Shown: piece after piece, positions 16,065-24,704 of the stretch
How positions within the stretch are numbered: the stretch's first letter is position 1
Layout of the letters: each line of letters opens with the position of its first letter
Assembly: GCA_963714145.1 (NCBI GenBank)
Contig: OY970235.1
Coordinates: 6,758,001 to 6,822,000, forward strand
Length of the DNA stretch: 64,000 bases
Direction of reading: 5' to 3'
DNA from: JBBWZH01 sp035544115
Lineage (GTDB): Bacteria; Actinomycetota; Actinomycetes; Mycobacteriales; CADCTP01
Program-made: the position numbers and the translations under genes
The notes under the pieces: generated by a model
Told to the model about the DNA's origin: nothing
The model's input: only the letters and a program-made list of their open reading frames with translations
The model's database searches: none

Positions 16065-16104
16065 GCAGACCCGGGAAAGCGTTGGGGCGACCCCTCGGGG
16101 TTCG
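16065..16104 (+). repeat. Decayed third copy of the tRNA-Ser att sequence
   Basis: The segment GCAGAC..GG.AAAGCGT..TGGGGCGACCCCTC..GGTTCG follows the order of the two good copies with small gaps and several mismatches. It lies just after the third toxin-antitoxin pair. It is most simply a remnant of an older attachment site that closes the island. Chance similarity to a GC-rich tRNA-like stem cannot be excluded. Confidence 0.5.
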
Positions 16105-16213
16105 GCGGGCGGATTCGCCCGAAGCGCGGGTGGGCTCCGCTGCCCACCCGCGCCGCTGGATCCCTACCGGAGCCGCGGGGATTCGTCCCCGCAAAGCTCG
16201 TAGGGTCGATGTG

Positions 16214-17818
16214 TTACGGGCAGTTGCCGATGTCGCTTTCGGACGAGGCCACGGTGATGTGGACGGCGGCCAATCCGAGGGTGTTGACGTCAATGCGGAT
16301 GGCGTTGACGGTGAGGCCCTTGTCCGGCGTGCTGAAGGGGATCTGCTGGTTGAGGATCAGCGCGACCACGCCCACGTTGACCCCGGTGTTCGGGGCTATC
16401 TGAGTGGGCTGGGAGATGACCACGGTGTTGCCGACCTTGAGGAAGGCGATCGTGGTGCTACCGGTGGATCCCGCGCAGTTGGTCGTCGAGGACGACTGGA
16501 CGGCGGTCAGGGTGATCGCGGGGATTCCGAGGATTGCCACGCCGGCGTCGGCTACTGACGCGGTGGCCGTCGATCTACCCGGGCCGGTCGCGGTGGTGAC
16601 GTTGGCGCAGAGCACGTGCGCGGCGATCGCTCCGTTCAGGGTCGCGACACACGGCGTCGAGGTGGTCGATGGTGACGTGGTGGAAATCGGGCCGGTGTCG
16701 GGTGTGCGCGGAATGGTGAGGAGGGGAAGGCCGAGCAGGGTGGCGTTCGCCTTCAGGCCGTACGCCCGGCCGGTCAGCGTCTGGGCGGTGACGACGACCC
16801 GCTCACTCCCGCACGGCGAGGTGACCGGGCTGTTGTTCGCGTCGCCGCTGTAGGTGGCCACCCAGTTGTAGGTGCCCGCGGTGCTGGCCGGGACGTTGCC
16901 GGAGGCGGCGTTGCCGCCACTCAGGACGCCGGTTCTGGTGGCTATCGGTGTCGCACAGGCGTTGTCGCCCGGCCCGAACAGGGCGAAGACCACCGTCCCG
17001 GTCGGGGCCGCTCCACCGGTCAGGTGCGCGGAGTCCGAGATGTTGCCACCGGCTGGTACCGAACCCGAGGGCGTGGTGGTGATCGCGGGGCTGGCCTTGC
17101 CGCCGGCGCCCGCGCAGGTGCTGACGTTGTTGCTGTCCATCGTCACCGCACCGGTGTGCGCGTACAGGCTGCCGGTGCTGGTGGCGCCGGCGTTGAAGGT
17201 GATCGACGTGTTCGCCAGGATGTTGCCGACGAAACTGGAGCCGGTGCCGACGGTGGCACTGCTGCCGACCTGCCAGGTGACGTTGTTGTTGTTACACGGG
17301 GTCGCCCCGTTGACGAGCACGACGGCCGAATTGCTCGCCGTGGTGAGGGAGCTGGTGACCTGGAAGAGCCAGGCGGCGTTGGGATTTCCCTGCGCGTCCA
17401 GGCTCAGGGTGCCGGTCAACTGCGCCGACGAATTGAAGCAGTAGACGCCGGGCGGCAACGTCATGCCGCCCAGATCCTGACCGCTGAGGTTCTGGTCGCA
17501 CGGCTCGCCGGCGGCAAAGGCGTAGGCCGTGGCGACATCACCCTGCGCCTGGGTCGCCGCCGGATCGCCGGCGTGGATCGTCCCGGTCACCTGGCCCGGC
17601 GGGAATCCGGCCACCGCGGTGCCGGGGCTGACGCCCAGGTCCCCGGTCACGACGCTCGGACCGGTATTGGTCACAGTCGAGGCCCCCAGCACGGCAAAGC
17701 CCGCGGCGGCGCCCAACGGTGGCGTGGTGGCCACGGCGTGCGCCGCGGGCTGAGCGAGGAGAGCCATGCCCAGGGCCAGGACGGTCGTCCCGACACATGC
17801 TTGAACTGTACGTCTCAC
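16214..17818 (-). CDS. Secreted DUF3494 ice-binding-type protein with C-terminal anchor-P-like domain
   Basis: The product has 534 residues and a signal peptide (MRRTVQACVGTTVLALGMAL, cut near AHA-VA). Residues about 35-240 are a DUF3494 domain: FAVLGASTVTNTGPSVVTGD, GVSPGTAVAGFPPGQV, LPPGVYCFNSS, and TVGTGSSFVGNILANTSITF. An Ig-like segment follows (SPAITTTPSGSVPAGGNISD), then a C-terminal domain beginning GRAYGLKANATLLGLPLLTI, like choice-of-anchor modules. DUF3494 proteins bind ice or act as adhesins, and many actinomycete members are surface proteins without proven ice activity. The gene is monocistronic. Confidence 0.85.
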   Translation of the reverse strand: MRRTVQACVGTTVLALGMALLAQPAAHAVATTPPLGAAAGFAVLGASTVTNTGPSVVTGDLGVSPGTAVAGFPPGQVTGTIHAGDPAATQAQGDVATAYAFAAGEPCDQNLSGQDLGGMTLPPGVYCFNSSAQLTGTLSLDAQGNPNAAWLFQVTSSLTTASNSAVVLVNGATPCNNNNVTWQVGSSATVGTGSSFVGNILANTSITFNAGATSTGSLYAHTGAVTMDSNNVSTCAGAGGKASPAITTTPSGSVPAGGNISDSAHLTGGAAPTGTVVFALFGPGDNACATPIATRTGVLSGGNAASGNVPASTAGTYNWVATYSGDANNSPVTSPCGSERVVVTAQTLTGRAYGLKANATLLGLPLLTIPRTPDTGPISTTSPSTTSTPCVATLNGAIAAHVLCANVTTATGPGRSTATASVADAGVAILGIPAITLTAVQSSSTTNCAGSTGSTTIAFLKVGNTVVISQPTQIAPNTGVNVGVVALILNQQIPFSTPDKGLTVNAIRIDVNTLGLAAVHITVASSESDIGNCP

Positions 17819-18075
17819 GACGTCACCTTCTTGGAGCGATAATCACGCGGCTACGGCGCGGCCGTGGGGATCCACGACGCCGACAAGTGCCATGATGCGG
17901 ACAAATGAAATTCGGTTGACCGCAGGTCGAAGCGCGCGCTTACCACGCTGGCGTTGCCCGCTGCCGGGTGAATTCGATCCACCGGGCCCGTTTCCCCGCT
18001 ATTCCATCGTCTGGGGATTACCTACCCAGCCGGCGTTGTATCACTCGTGAATCAACACACCAGACATCGTGAATA

Positions 18076-18540
18076 TCACGGGTTTGAACCGCGGCGGCAG
18101 GACGGGATTCCGCCGGCCGGTTCGGGCAGGAGCTGGTGGGTGTGGCGGGTGAGGGTGAGCAGCCGCAGCGCGGGCCGGCTCACGTCTTCGACCACGAGCC
18201 TGCCGCCCGCGCGGTCGAGCCGGTGCTGCAGCCCGACGAGAGCGCCGAGGGCGGCGCAGTCGAGGAACGTCACGCGTGCGAGCTGGAGGAGGACGACGCG
18301 GTCGGTGTTGCTGGTGCCGGCGGCGGCGAACAGCAGCCGGTCGGCGGTCGCGGTGATCGCCAGGGCGGCGACGACGTCGATCTCGCCGGCAAGGACGAGA
18401 GCCGGCGGCCGGCCGGGTTCGGTCCGGACATCCACCCGGAATCCCGCGGCATCCCCGTCCGGACCTGCCGCGACGGGTGCGCTGGGCTGGTCGAGACCCA
18501 GGCTGTCGAAGGACGGACGGGAGAGTTGACCGGTGGCCAT
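18076..18540 (-). CDS. STAS-domain anti-sigma factor antagonist
   Basis: The 154-residue product starts at the ATG at 18540, which has GGGAG upstream. A TTG at 18552 is also in frame. The STAS core is visible in PPALVLAGEIDVVAALAITA, then VVLLQLARVTFLDCAALGAL, where the serine usually phosphorylated (D-S/C-A) reads DCAA, and a final GGRLVVEDVSRPALRLLTL. It would bind an anti-sigma factor kinase. Serine replaced by cysteine means it may not be phosphorylated in the usual way. Confidence 0.82.
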   Translation of the reverse strand: MATGQLSRPSFDSLGLDQPSAPVAAGPDGDAAGFRVDVRTEPGRPPALVLAGEIDVVAALAITATADRLLFAAAGTSNTDRVVLLQLARVTFLDCAALGALVGLQHRLDRAGGRLVVEDVSRPALRLLTLTRHTHQLLPEPAGGIPSCRRGSNP

Positions 18541-18677
18541 TGCGGCTCCCAAGCGGGAAGACGCGGTACTCGGCGTCGCCTTTGCTCACTGCCCGCGCTC
18601 GGCGGGGGGACGCAAGTGGCTCGGCCGGCTGCTGTTTGCTCAGCTACCTGCAGCGTAGGGGCTTTTGGTCAGCTCCG

Positions 18678-19265
18678 CTATGGCGTGCCCGTCGGATCCG
18701 GCCAGCGGGGCACGGAGCCGGCGGCGGCGACCACCTCGCCGGCGGCCGCAGCGGCGGTCTGGGGCTTCGCGCTGGCCAGCGCACGCAGCCGGGCGCTGGC
18801 GTGCTCGCGCGAGCCGCCGTGGCGGTGCATCAGCACCCCGATGGCCTGGTTCCGCAGTCCCTCCGCCGCGAACGGGTCCGCCGGTCCCCGGTCCTGGCCG
18901 CCGGCCGCGGCGGGCACCCGGACGACCCCCGCGTCGGGGATCGGCTCGGAGCCGATGCCGGCACGCAGCGGATCGAGGGCGAGCGGTGTGCTCGCGTCCA
19001 GCCGCAGCACGACCGTGTGGCCACCGGCTGCGGCCAGCGGTATCGACAGTGAACTAGCGCCGGCTGACCGGTCCACGGCGTCGGTGAGGACGAGAGCCGG
19101 GCTGTCGTCATCGGGCTGGACGGTGATGGAGACGGTGACGGGGGCATCGACCGCGACGCGCCAACCCGCCACCACGAGCCCGAAGCCGGCGCGAAGATCG
19201 ACATCGTCATCGAGGGCAGCCGAGAGGTCGTCAAGCAGCCGAGCGATCTCGGCGCTGTGCGCCAT
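18678..19265 (-). CDS. ANTAR-domain protein
   Basis: The protein has about 195 residues, starting MAHSAEIARLLDDL with AGGAG upstream. An N-terminal sensory part of about 120 residues has no clear GAF motif. The C-terminal ANTAR helices include EGLRNQAIGVLMHRHGGSRE and HASARLRALASA. ANTAR domains bind paired hairpins in mRNA leaders and prevent termination. It lies between the STAS and GAF-ANTAR genes, suggesting a local stress-regulation group. Confidence 0.78.
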   Translation of the reverse strand: MAHSAEIARLLDDLSAALDDDVDLRAGFGLVVAGWRVAVDAPVTVSITVQPDDDSPALVLTDAVDRSAGASSLSIPLAAAGGHTVVLRLDASTPLALDPLRAGIGSEPIPDAGVVRVPAAAGGQDRGPADPFAAEGLRNQAIGVLMHRHGGSREHASARLRALASAKPQTAAAAAGEVVAAAGSVPRWPDPTGTP

Positions 19266-19395
19266 GGTGGCTCCTGACACGGCGTCCGGCCCGCATTCCC
19301 GGCTGGACCCCGCCTTGGCCCGGTGCACCTGCTGCTGGCTCAGCGGTGGTCTGTGCTTACCCGGCCGGCCGACCGGCTAGCCGGGTATGAGCTAT

Positions 19396-20205
19396 TTACT
19401 TGGCCGGTGGGCGGCGGGCGATCTCGGTGACCATGTCGTGGGCGACGTCCCGCAGTTTGCGGTGGCTGCTCTGGCTGGCCTCCCGCAGCAGCGCGAACGC
19501 CTGGTCGGCGTCACAGCCGTGCACGGCCATCAGGATCCCCTTGGCCTGATCGATCACGGCCCGGCCGCGCAGCGCCTCGCCGAGATGCTCGGCCAGCTGG
19601 CGACTGTCGGCCAGGATCTGCGCGGTGGCCGCGGTCACCGCGGCCGGGCCGGCGAACAGCTCACCGATGCGGACCGCCGGCAGATCGAAGCTGCCTTCGG
19701 TCCGGGAGTACACGTTCAACGCCCCCCGGGTCACGCCCCGCACCTGCAGCGGCAACGACAACACCGACAGCACCCCGTGCTCGACCGCCCGGGCGGCGAA
19801 CCTCGGCCAACGCCGATCCGCGTGCACCGACCGGACGACGTGCGTGCGCCCCGAATCCAGCGCCGCCACACACGGGCCCTCCCGCAGCGAGTACTGCGCA
19901 TCGTCCAGCGACCGCACGAACTCCGCTGAAGCGACGACGTTGGCCGGGCCACGGTTCTCCAGCAACGTCACACCGGCGCCGTCCGCCCCGGGAATCGCCG
20001 CCACCGTGTAGTCCGCGACCTGGCGCAGCGTGTCCTGCAACGGCTGGCCGTCGACCAGCAGCGCACCGAGATCGGCGAGGCTGGACTCCAGATCCAGCTC
20101 AGCCTGCCGCCCCGCCCAGTCACCGATCCGCTCCCCGAACGACGATGGAGCCGCCGGCCGCGCGGAAGCGGCTGTGGTCTCCTGCACCCGGTGCCCTTCG
20201 CTCAT
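19396..20205 (-). CDS. GAF-ANTAR RNA-binding antiterminator
   Basis: The product is 269 residues from MSEGHRVQET, with GGGAGA upstream. A GAF domain spans about residues 40-180 (LADLGALLVDGQPLQDTLRQ, AAIPGADGAGVTLLE, YSLREGPCVAALDSG, VLSVLSLPLQVRGVTRGALN). The C-terminal ANTAR domain has RAVIDQAKGILMAVHGCDAD and AFALLREASQSSHRKLRDVA. It should sense a small ligand or signal and act as a transcription antiterminator. Confidence 0.9.
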   Translation of the reverse strand: MSEGHRVQETTAASARPAAPSSFGERIGDWAGRQAELDLESSLADLGALLVDGQPLQDTLRQVADYTVAAIPGADGAGVTLLENRGPANVVASAEFVRSLDDAQYSLREGPCVAALDSGRTHVVRSVHADRRWPRFAARAVEHGVLSVLSLPLQVRGVTRGALNVYSRTEGSFDLPAVRIGELFAGPAAVTAATAQILADSRQLAEHLGEALRGRAVIDQAKGILMAVHGCDADQAFALLREASQSSHRKLRDVAHDMVTEIARRPPAK

Positions 20206-20518
20206 CGAAACCGCTCTCCCGCGACATCCGCCGCAACCCGGGGAAACCGGCGTAACTGTACTTAGCCGTGCACTGCCGCGAACAGCGCTCGACCGACCGT
20301 CGTCGTCGCCACCCCGGTGGTGAGTGGAAACGCTCGCGCGGGCGCGGCAGCACGTGCGGCGGCTGGAGGCCAGGGCGGCAATTGCCCAGCGACCCGACGC
20401 TACGCCGGATGCGGCCGATCGGGGCACGGCGAGGCGTACGGTGGAACTACCGAGGACATCTCGCACGCTGACAGTCAGGTCTCCGTCGCCCCCGGCGAGC
20501 GCTGGTGAGAAGGTCGTC
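20206..20518. other. Divergent intergenic region
   Basis: This lies between the divergent GAF-ANTAR and slipin genes and must hold both promoters. An in-frame extension of the slipin gene begins at 20324, but it lacks a ribosome site and its residues look non-native, so I treat it as non-coding. Confidence 0.4.
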
Positions 20519-21427
20519 GTGAACACAGGGGTAACCGTCGCACTCATTGTCGTGGCCGGGCTCGCGCTGCTCACGCTGATGCTGTCGGTGCGGGTGGTGC
20601 AGCAGTACGAGCGGGGAGTGGTGTTCCGCCTCGGCCGGGTCCGGCGGGTGGTCCGGGAACCGGGGCTGCGGCTGATCGTCCCGATCGTCGACCGGATGCG
20701 GAAGGTGAACCTGCAGATCACCACCTTCAGCGTGCCCGGGCAGGACTGCATCACCCGGGACAACGTCAGCGTGCGGGTCGACGCGGTCGTGTACTTCCGG
20801 GTGATCGACCCGGTCAAGGCGCTGGTCAACGTGCGCGACTACCTGTTCGCCACCTCGCAGGTGGCGCAGACGTCGCTGCGCGCGGTGATCGGCCGCGCCG
20901 ACCTCGACGAGCTGCTGTCCAACCGGGACAAGCTCAACGCGGAGCTGACCGGCATCATCGACACCCCGACCGAGGACCCGTGGGGCGTCAAGGTCGAGCG
21001 GGTCGAGGTGAAGGACGTCGCCCTGCCCGACTCGATGAAGCGGTCGATGTCCCGCCAGGCCGAGGCCGAGCGGGAGCGCCGGGCCCGGGTCATCGCCGCT
21101 GACGGCGAGTTCCAGGCATCCAAGAAGCTCGCCCAGGCCGCCGCCGCAATGGCCGCCGACCCCGCCGCGCTGCAACTACGCCTGCTGCAGACGGTGGTCG
21201 AGGTCGCCGCCGAGAAGAACAGCACGCTGGTCATGCCGTTCCCGGTCGAACTCCTGCGCTTCCTCGACCACGCCACGCAGCCCGCAACCGCTCGCGAGCC
21301 CGCCCGGCCGGCGCCCGAGCCCGACAGCACCACGCCGGACGATGGCGCCATCGAACCCGCGAGCACCAGCCTGACCCCGGCTACCCTCCCAGCCGGCCCG
21401 AACGGCACGACAACCCGCACCGGCTGA
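20519..21427 (+). CDS. Slipin/stomatin-like SPFH-domain membrane protein
   Basis: The 302-residue product starts at a GTG with GAGAAGG upstream. An N-terminal membrane helix (VTVALIVVAGLALLTLMLSV) is followed by the SPFH domain: YERGVVFRLGRVRRVVREPG, VNLQITTFSVPGQDCITRDN, VDAVVYFRVIDPVKALVNV, and QTSLRAVIGRADLDELL. A coiled-coil part (RQAEAERERRARVIAADGEF) and a Pro/Thr-rich tail close it. Slipins organise membrane microdomains. No NfeD partner gene is adjacent. Confidence 0.9.
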   Translation: MNTGVTVALIVVAGLALLTLMLSVRVVQQYERGVVFRLGRVRRVVREPGLRLIVPIVDRMRKVNLQITTFSVPGQDCITRDNVSVRVDAVVYFRVIDPVKALVNVRDYLFATSQVAQTSLRAVIGRADLDELLSNRDKLNAELTGIIDTPTEDPWGVKVERVEVKDVALPDSMKRSMSRQAEAERERRARVIAADGEFQASKKLAQAAAAMAADPAALQLRLLQTVVEVAAEKNSTLVMPFPVELLRFLDHATQPATAREPARPAPEPDSTTPDDGAIEPASTSLTPATLPAGPNGTTTRTG

Positions 21428-21526
21428 GATCCCCGGGCTGGCCGGCGCCGGCGGCCGGCGCCCCCGGCCGCCTCGGCGGTCGGCCAGCCGCCCGGGCCGT
21501 TCCGGCGCGGAGGCGCTGCCGGCTCC

Positions 21527-22078
21527 TCAGCTCGGATTCAGCGTCCGGGTGCCCAGGTGCGCGGCGATCGCGGCCAGGACGCCGGCGAGGGCATCCCGGA
21601 CGGCGGGGTCGGCGATGAGGCCATCGGCGCCGACCGTGTCGCGGGCGACGAAGATCCGGGTGCAGGCGGCCTCGATGATCTCCGCGGCGACGTAGCCGAG
21701 CACGACCCGCAGGGTGGCCTCGGCGCCCGCACCCCGGCCCGGCGCGGCGACGTTGATGAACGCGACCGGCTTCCCGTAGAGCTCGCCGGTGCCGACCGTC
21801 CAGTCGAGCAGATTCTTGAAGCTGCCCGGCAGCGTGCCCGCGTACTCGGGGGTGCAGAACAGGACCGCGTCCGCCCCGGCCAGTTGTCCACGCAGCGCCG
21901 CGACTGCCGGCCCCTGCTCCCCGTCCGGCACGAACGCCGGCAGCTGCGTCAGCCCCGGATAGAAGACGGCCCGGACGCCGTCGGGCGCCACCACCGCGGC
22001 CGTGCGCAGCGCGGCCGTGTTCCCCGACCCGGCCCGGGTGCTGCCCGAGACCAGTGCGACCGTCCACGGCGGGGTCAT
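21527..22078 (-). CDS. NADPH-dependent FMN reductase-like flavoprotein
   Basis: The 183-residue protein starts MTPPWTVALVSGSTRAGSGN. The SGSTRxGS(G)N phosphate loop binds FMN phosphate. FCTPEYAGTLPGSFKNLLDW is the conserved TPEYxxxxPGxLKNxxDW of the NADPH-dependent FMN reductase family. GELYGKPVAFINVAAPGRG completes it. Substrate is unknown; quinones or chromate are typical. An upstream extension to 22144 would overlap the ArsR promoter region. Confidence 0.87.
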   Translation of the reverse strand: MTPPWTVALVSGSTRAGSGNTAALRTAAVVAPDGVRAVFYPGLTQLPAFVPDGEQGPAVAALRGQLAGADAVLFCTPEYAGTLPGSFKNLLDWTVGTGELYGKPVAFINVAAPGRGAGAEATLRVVLGYVAAEIIEAACTRIFVARDTVGADGLIADPAVRDALAGVLAAIAAHLGTRTLNPS

Positions 22079-22150
22079 CCCGTTGTCGTCCACGTCAAGC
22101 CGGCAACCGCGGCGGCTGCCGACCTGTTCCCAGCAACTTGACACAGGTCG

Positions 22151-22182
22151 GTTAGCCAGTACTAACGTTAGGCGTGGCTAAC
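22151..22182. promoter_or_regulatory. ArsR operator/promoter dyads
   Basis: GTTAGCC at 22151-22157 and GGCTAAC at 22176-22182 form an inverted repeat that encloses the palindrome CTAACGTTAG at 22162-22171. The right arm covers the ArsR start codon. This is what an autoregulated ArsR-type gene would show. Confidence 0.6.
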
Positions 22183-22497
22183 GTTGCGGCGGCGATCGCG
22201 GCGTTGGGGGATCCGACCCGGCGCGCGGTGTTCGAGCGGTTGCGGGACGGCCCGCGCGCGGTCGGCGAACTGGCGGACGGGTTGCCGGTGACCCGCTCGG
22301 CGGTGTCGCAGCACCTGCGGGTGTTGGGCGAGGCCGGGCTGGTCAGCCAGACCCGGGTTGGGACGCGGCGGCTGTACCGGGTGGAGCCGGACGGGCTAGC
22401 CGCGGTACGGGCGTACTTCGACGATCTCTGGGGGTCGGCGCTGGGCGCTATGAGAGACCTCGCCGAGGCCGATGAGTCCGATGTGGAGGATCCATGA
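22174..22497 (+). CDS. ArsR-family transcriptional regulator
   Basis: The 107-residue winged-helix protein starts at a GTG: IAALGDPTRRAVFERLRDG, AVGELADGLPVTRSAVSQHL, RVLGEAGLVSQTRVGTRRLY. It lacks metal-binding cysteines. It overlaps the SRPBCC gene by ATGA, a pairing typical of ArsR regulators with AHSA1-like proteins. It probably represses its own operon through the dyads at its start. Confidence 0.9.
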   Translation: MANVAAAIAALGDPTRRAVFERLRDGPRAVGELADGLPVTRSAVSQHLRVLGEAGLVSQTRVGTRRLYRVEPDGLAAVRAYFDDLWGSALGAMRDLAEADESDVEDP

Positions 22498-22937
22498 CCA
22501 CGGTGCCGGTCCTCGCCGCGGTACACGTGCGGCGGTCGCCAGAAGCCGCATTCCGGACGTTCACCGAACGCATCAGCGATTGGTGGCCGCTGCGGACGCA
22601 CGGCGTCTACGGCGAAGCAGCCGTCGGACTGGACATTGTGGACGGTCAACTGGTGGAGCGGTCGGCGCATGGCGAGACCAGTGTCTGGGGCGAGGTGGTG
22701 CGCTGGGAGCCGCCGCACCGGTTCGCCTGCACCTGGCACCCGGGCCGCGCCCAGGACGGCGTGCACACGCTGATCGAGGTGGAGTTCCAGCCGGACGAGG
22801 ACGGCACCCGGGTCGAACTCACCCACTCCGGCTGGGAGATCTACGGCGACGAGGCGGAGCAGCGACGCGCTCCGTACCAGGCGCCCGACGCCTGGAACCA
22901 CGTGCTCGGGCTGTTCGCCCGGGCTGGCAGCGATTGA
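22494..22937 (+). CDS. SRPBCC (AHSA1-like) domain protein
   Basis: The 147-residue product shows the AHSA1 pattern: VRRSPEAAFRTFTERISDWW, VVRWEPPHRFACTWHPG, and LIEVEFQPDEDGTRVELTHSG followed by GWE. The fold binds hydrophobic ligands. It is coupled to the ArsR gene. It may buffer or sense the effector of that operon. Confidence 0.85.
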   Translation: MTTVPVLAAVHVRRSPEAAFRTFTERISDWWPLRTHGVYGEAAVGLDIVDGQLVERSAHGETSVWGEVVRWEPPHRFACTWHPGRAQDGVHTLIEVEFQPDEDGTRVELTHSGWEIYGDEAEQRRAPYQAPDAWNHVLGLFARAGSD

Positions 22938-22946
22938 GGGGAAGCC

Positions 22947-23429
22947 GTGCAGACCGAGCAACTGGAAGCCGCGTACCAGGCGTTCATCGCCGAGGCGAAA
23001 GCCGGCAGGTTCGGGCCACCGCCGCCCGGCGAGTGGACCGCCCGCCAACTGGTCGCGCACATCGCGGTGAACGACGAACTGCTCGCCTCGGCGGCCGAAC
23101 AGGTCATCGCCGGCGAGCCCGCCCGGTTCGACAACACGAACGCCGTCGACTGGGCGAAGGTGAGCGCGTTCGCCGACGAGCACGGCAGCCTGGCCGGCGG
23201 GATCGAAGCGGTGCGGGCGTCCGGGGAGCGGGTCTGCGCGGTCGCCGGCCGGATCACCGACGAGCATGCCGCGACCAGCCTCGACGTGCACATCCTGGAC
23301 GGCACCGAGGTCGCGATGGACCAGCCGATGCCGCTCGGCCAACTGCTCGGCCTCCAGGCGTCGTTCCACCTGCCGGCCCACGCCGACCAACTCCGCGCAC
23401 TGCGCGCCGGGGGTGGCCCCGCGTCGTAG
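22947..23429 (+). CDS. DinB/maleylpyruvate isomerase-type protein
   Basis: The 160-residue product starts at a GTG ten bases after the SRPBCC gene. PPPGEWTARQLVAHIAVNDE contains the W-T/S-xxx-L-x-H-xxx-D/E segment of the mycothiol-dependent DinB superfamily, and LGLQASFHLPAHADQLRAL supplies the later histidines that complete the metal site. It probably handles a thiol-dependent step or detoxification. Confidence 0.72.
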   Translation: MQTEQLEAAYQAFIAEAKAGRFGPPPPGEWTARQLVAHIAVNDELLASAAEQVIAGEPARFDNTNAVDWAKVSAFADEHGSLAGGIEAVRASGERVCAVAGRITDEHAATSLDVHILDGTEVAMDQPMPLGQLLGLQASFHLPAHADQLRALRAGGGPAS

Positions 23430-23438
23430 GCTCGCCAG

Positions 23439-24704
23439 GTGAGCAACCGGGGGGCGGACGAGCGCATCGTGGTCGAGGCCGCGCCGCGGGACGATCTGGA
23501 CGGGCGGCGCTACGACGTCGCGGTCATCGGCGGCGGCATCGTCGGCCTCGTCACCGCGTACCAGCTGACCCGGCAGCGGCCGGGCATCCGGGTGGTGGTG
23601 CTGGAGAAGGAACACCGCTGGGCCAGCCACCAGACCGGCCACAACAGCGGCGTGATCCACAGCGGCATCTACTACACGCCGGGCAGCCGCAAGGCGCGGT
23701 ACGCGGTCCAGGGCGCCCGACAGATGGTCGAGTTCTGCCAGGAACACGACCTGCCGTACGAGGTCACCGGCAAGGTGATCGTGGCGACCGGCGACGCGGA
23801 ACTGTCCCAATTGGACAGGCTGCACGACCGTGGCACCGCCAACGGGGTCCGGGTGCGGCGGCTGGACCGGGCCGGCCTGCTGGAGTACGAGCCGCACACC
23901 AGCGGCATCGCCGCGCTGCACGTCGCCGACACCGGCATCTGCGACTACGTCGCGGTCGCCCGCACCTACGCGAAGCTGGCCGAGGCGGCCGGCGCGGACC
24001 TGCGGGTCGCCACCACGGTCACCGCGCTGCGGCCGGACGGCCGGGGCGTGCTCGTCCACACCGGACGCGGCGAGGTCCGGGCGGCGACCGTGGTGAACTG
24101 CGCCGGGCTGCACTGCGACCGGGTTGCGGCGCTGTCCGGCGGGCCGGTGCCGGCCCGGATCGTGCCGTTCCGCGGCGAGTACTACGAACTGCCGGCCGAT
24201 CGGCGGCACCTGGTCCGCAACCTCATCTACCCGGTACCCAACCCGGATTTCCCTTTCCTCGGCGTACATTTCACCCGCATGATCGATGGCTCCGTCCATA
24301 TCGGACCCAACGCCGTGCTCGCGCTGCGCCGGGAGGGCTACCGCTGGGCCTCGGCCAGCCCGCGCGACCTGGCCCAGACCCTCGGCTACCCGGGTTTCTG
24401 GAAGCTGGCCCGGGCCAACTGGCGGGAAGGCGCCGCCGAGATGCGCCGATCGCTGTCCCGACGGCAGTTCGCCGCCGCCGCCCGCCGCCTGATCCCCGAC
24501 CTCGCCGACACCGACCTGATCCGTTCCGGCGCCGGCGTCCGCGCCCAGGCCATCACACCCGAGGGCCGCCTGGTCGACGACTTTCTCCTGGTCGAGCGCG
24601 GCCCACTGGTACACGTCCTGAACGCGCCCTCGCCCGCCGCCACCGCCTCCCTCCCGATCGGCGCCGAAATAGCCACCCGCGTCACCGCCCACCTCCCCGA
24701 CTGA
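23439..24704 (+). CDS. lhgO: L-2-hydroxyglutarate oxidase
   Basis: The 421-residue FAD enzyme has the dinucleotide-binding motif VAVIGGGIVGLVTAYQLTRQ. SHQTGHNSGVIHSGIYYTPG follows, the signature of LhgO/YgaF, then YAVQGARQM. FPFLGVHFTRMIDGSVHIGP lies in the substrate domain and GAGVRAQAITPEGRLVDDF near the C-terminus. It oxidises L-2-hydroxyglutarate to 2-oxoglutarate. It starts at a GTG soon after the DinB-like gene and is likely in the same transcript. Confidence 0.93.
   Translation: MSNRGADERIVVEAAPRDDLDGRRYDVAVIGGGIVGLVTAYQLTRQRPGIRVVVLEKEHRWASHQTGHNSGVIHSGIYYTPGSRKARYAVQGARQMVEFCQEHDLPYEVTGKVIVATGDAELSQLDRLHDRGTANGVRVRRLDRAGLLEYEPHTSGIAALHVADTGICDYVAVARTYAKLAEAAGADLRVATTVTALRPDGRGVLVHTGRGEVRAATVVNCAGLHCDRVAALSGGPVPARIVPFRGEYYELPADRRHLVRNLIYPVPNPDFPFLGVHFTRMIDGSVHIGPNAVLALRREGYRWASASPRDLAQTLGYPGFWKLARANWREGAAEMRRSLSRRQFAAAARRLIPDLADTDLIRSGAGVRAQAITPEGRLVDDFLLVERGPLVHVLNAPSPAATASLPIGAEIATRVTAHLPD

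Noticed and set aside
20324..20518. A 65-residue N-terminal extension of the slipin.
   Set aside because: It has no ribosome site and no family resemblance, while the GTG at 20519 has GAGAAGG upstream and leads directly into the membrane helix.
22152..24692. An 846-codon open frame on the minus strand.
   Set aside because: It is antisense to the ArsR, SRPBCC, DinB-like and lhgO genes, which have full family motifs. Long antisense frames are expected at this base composition.
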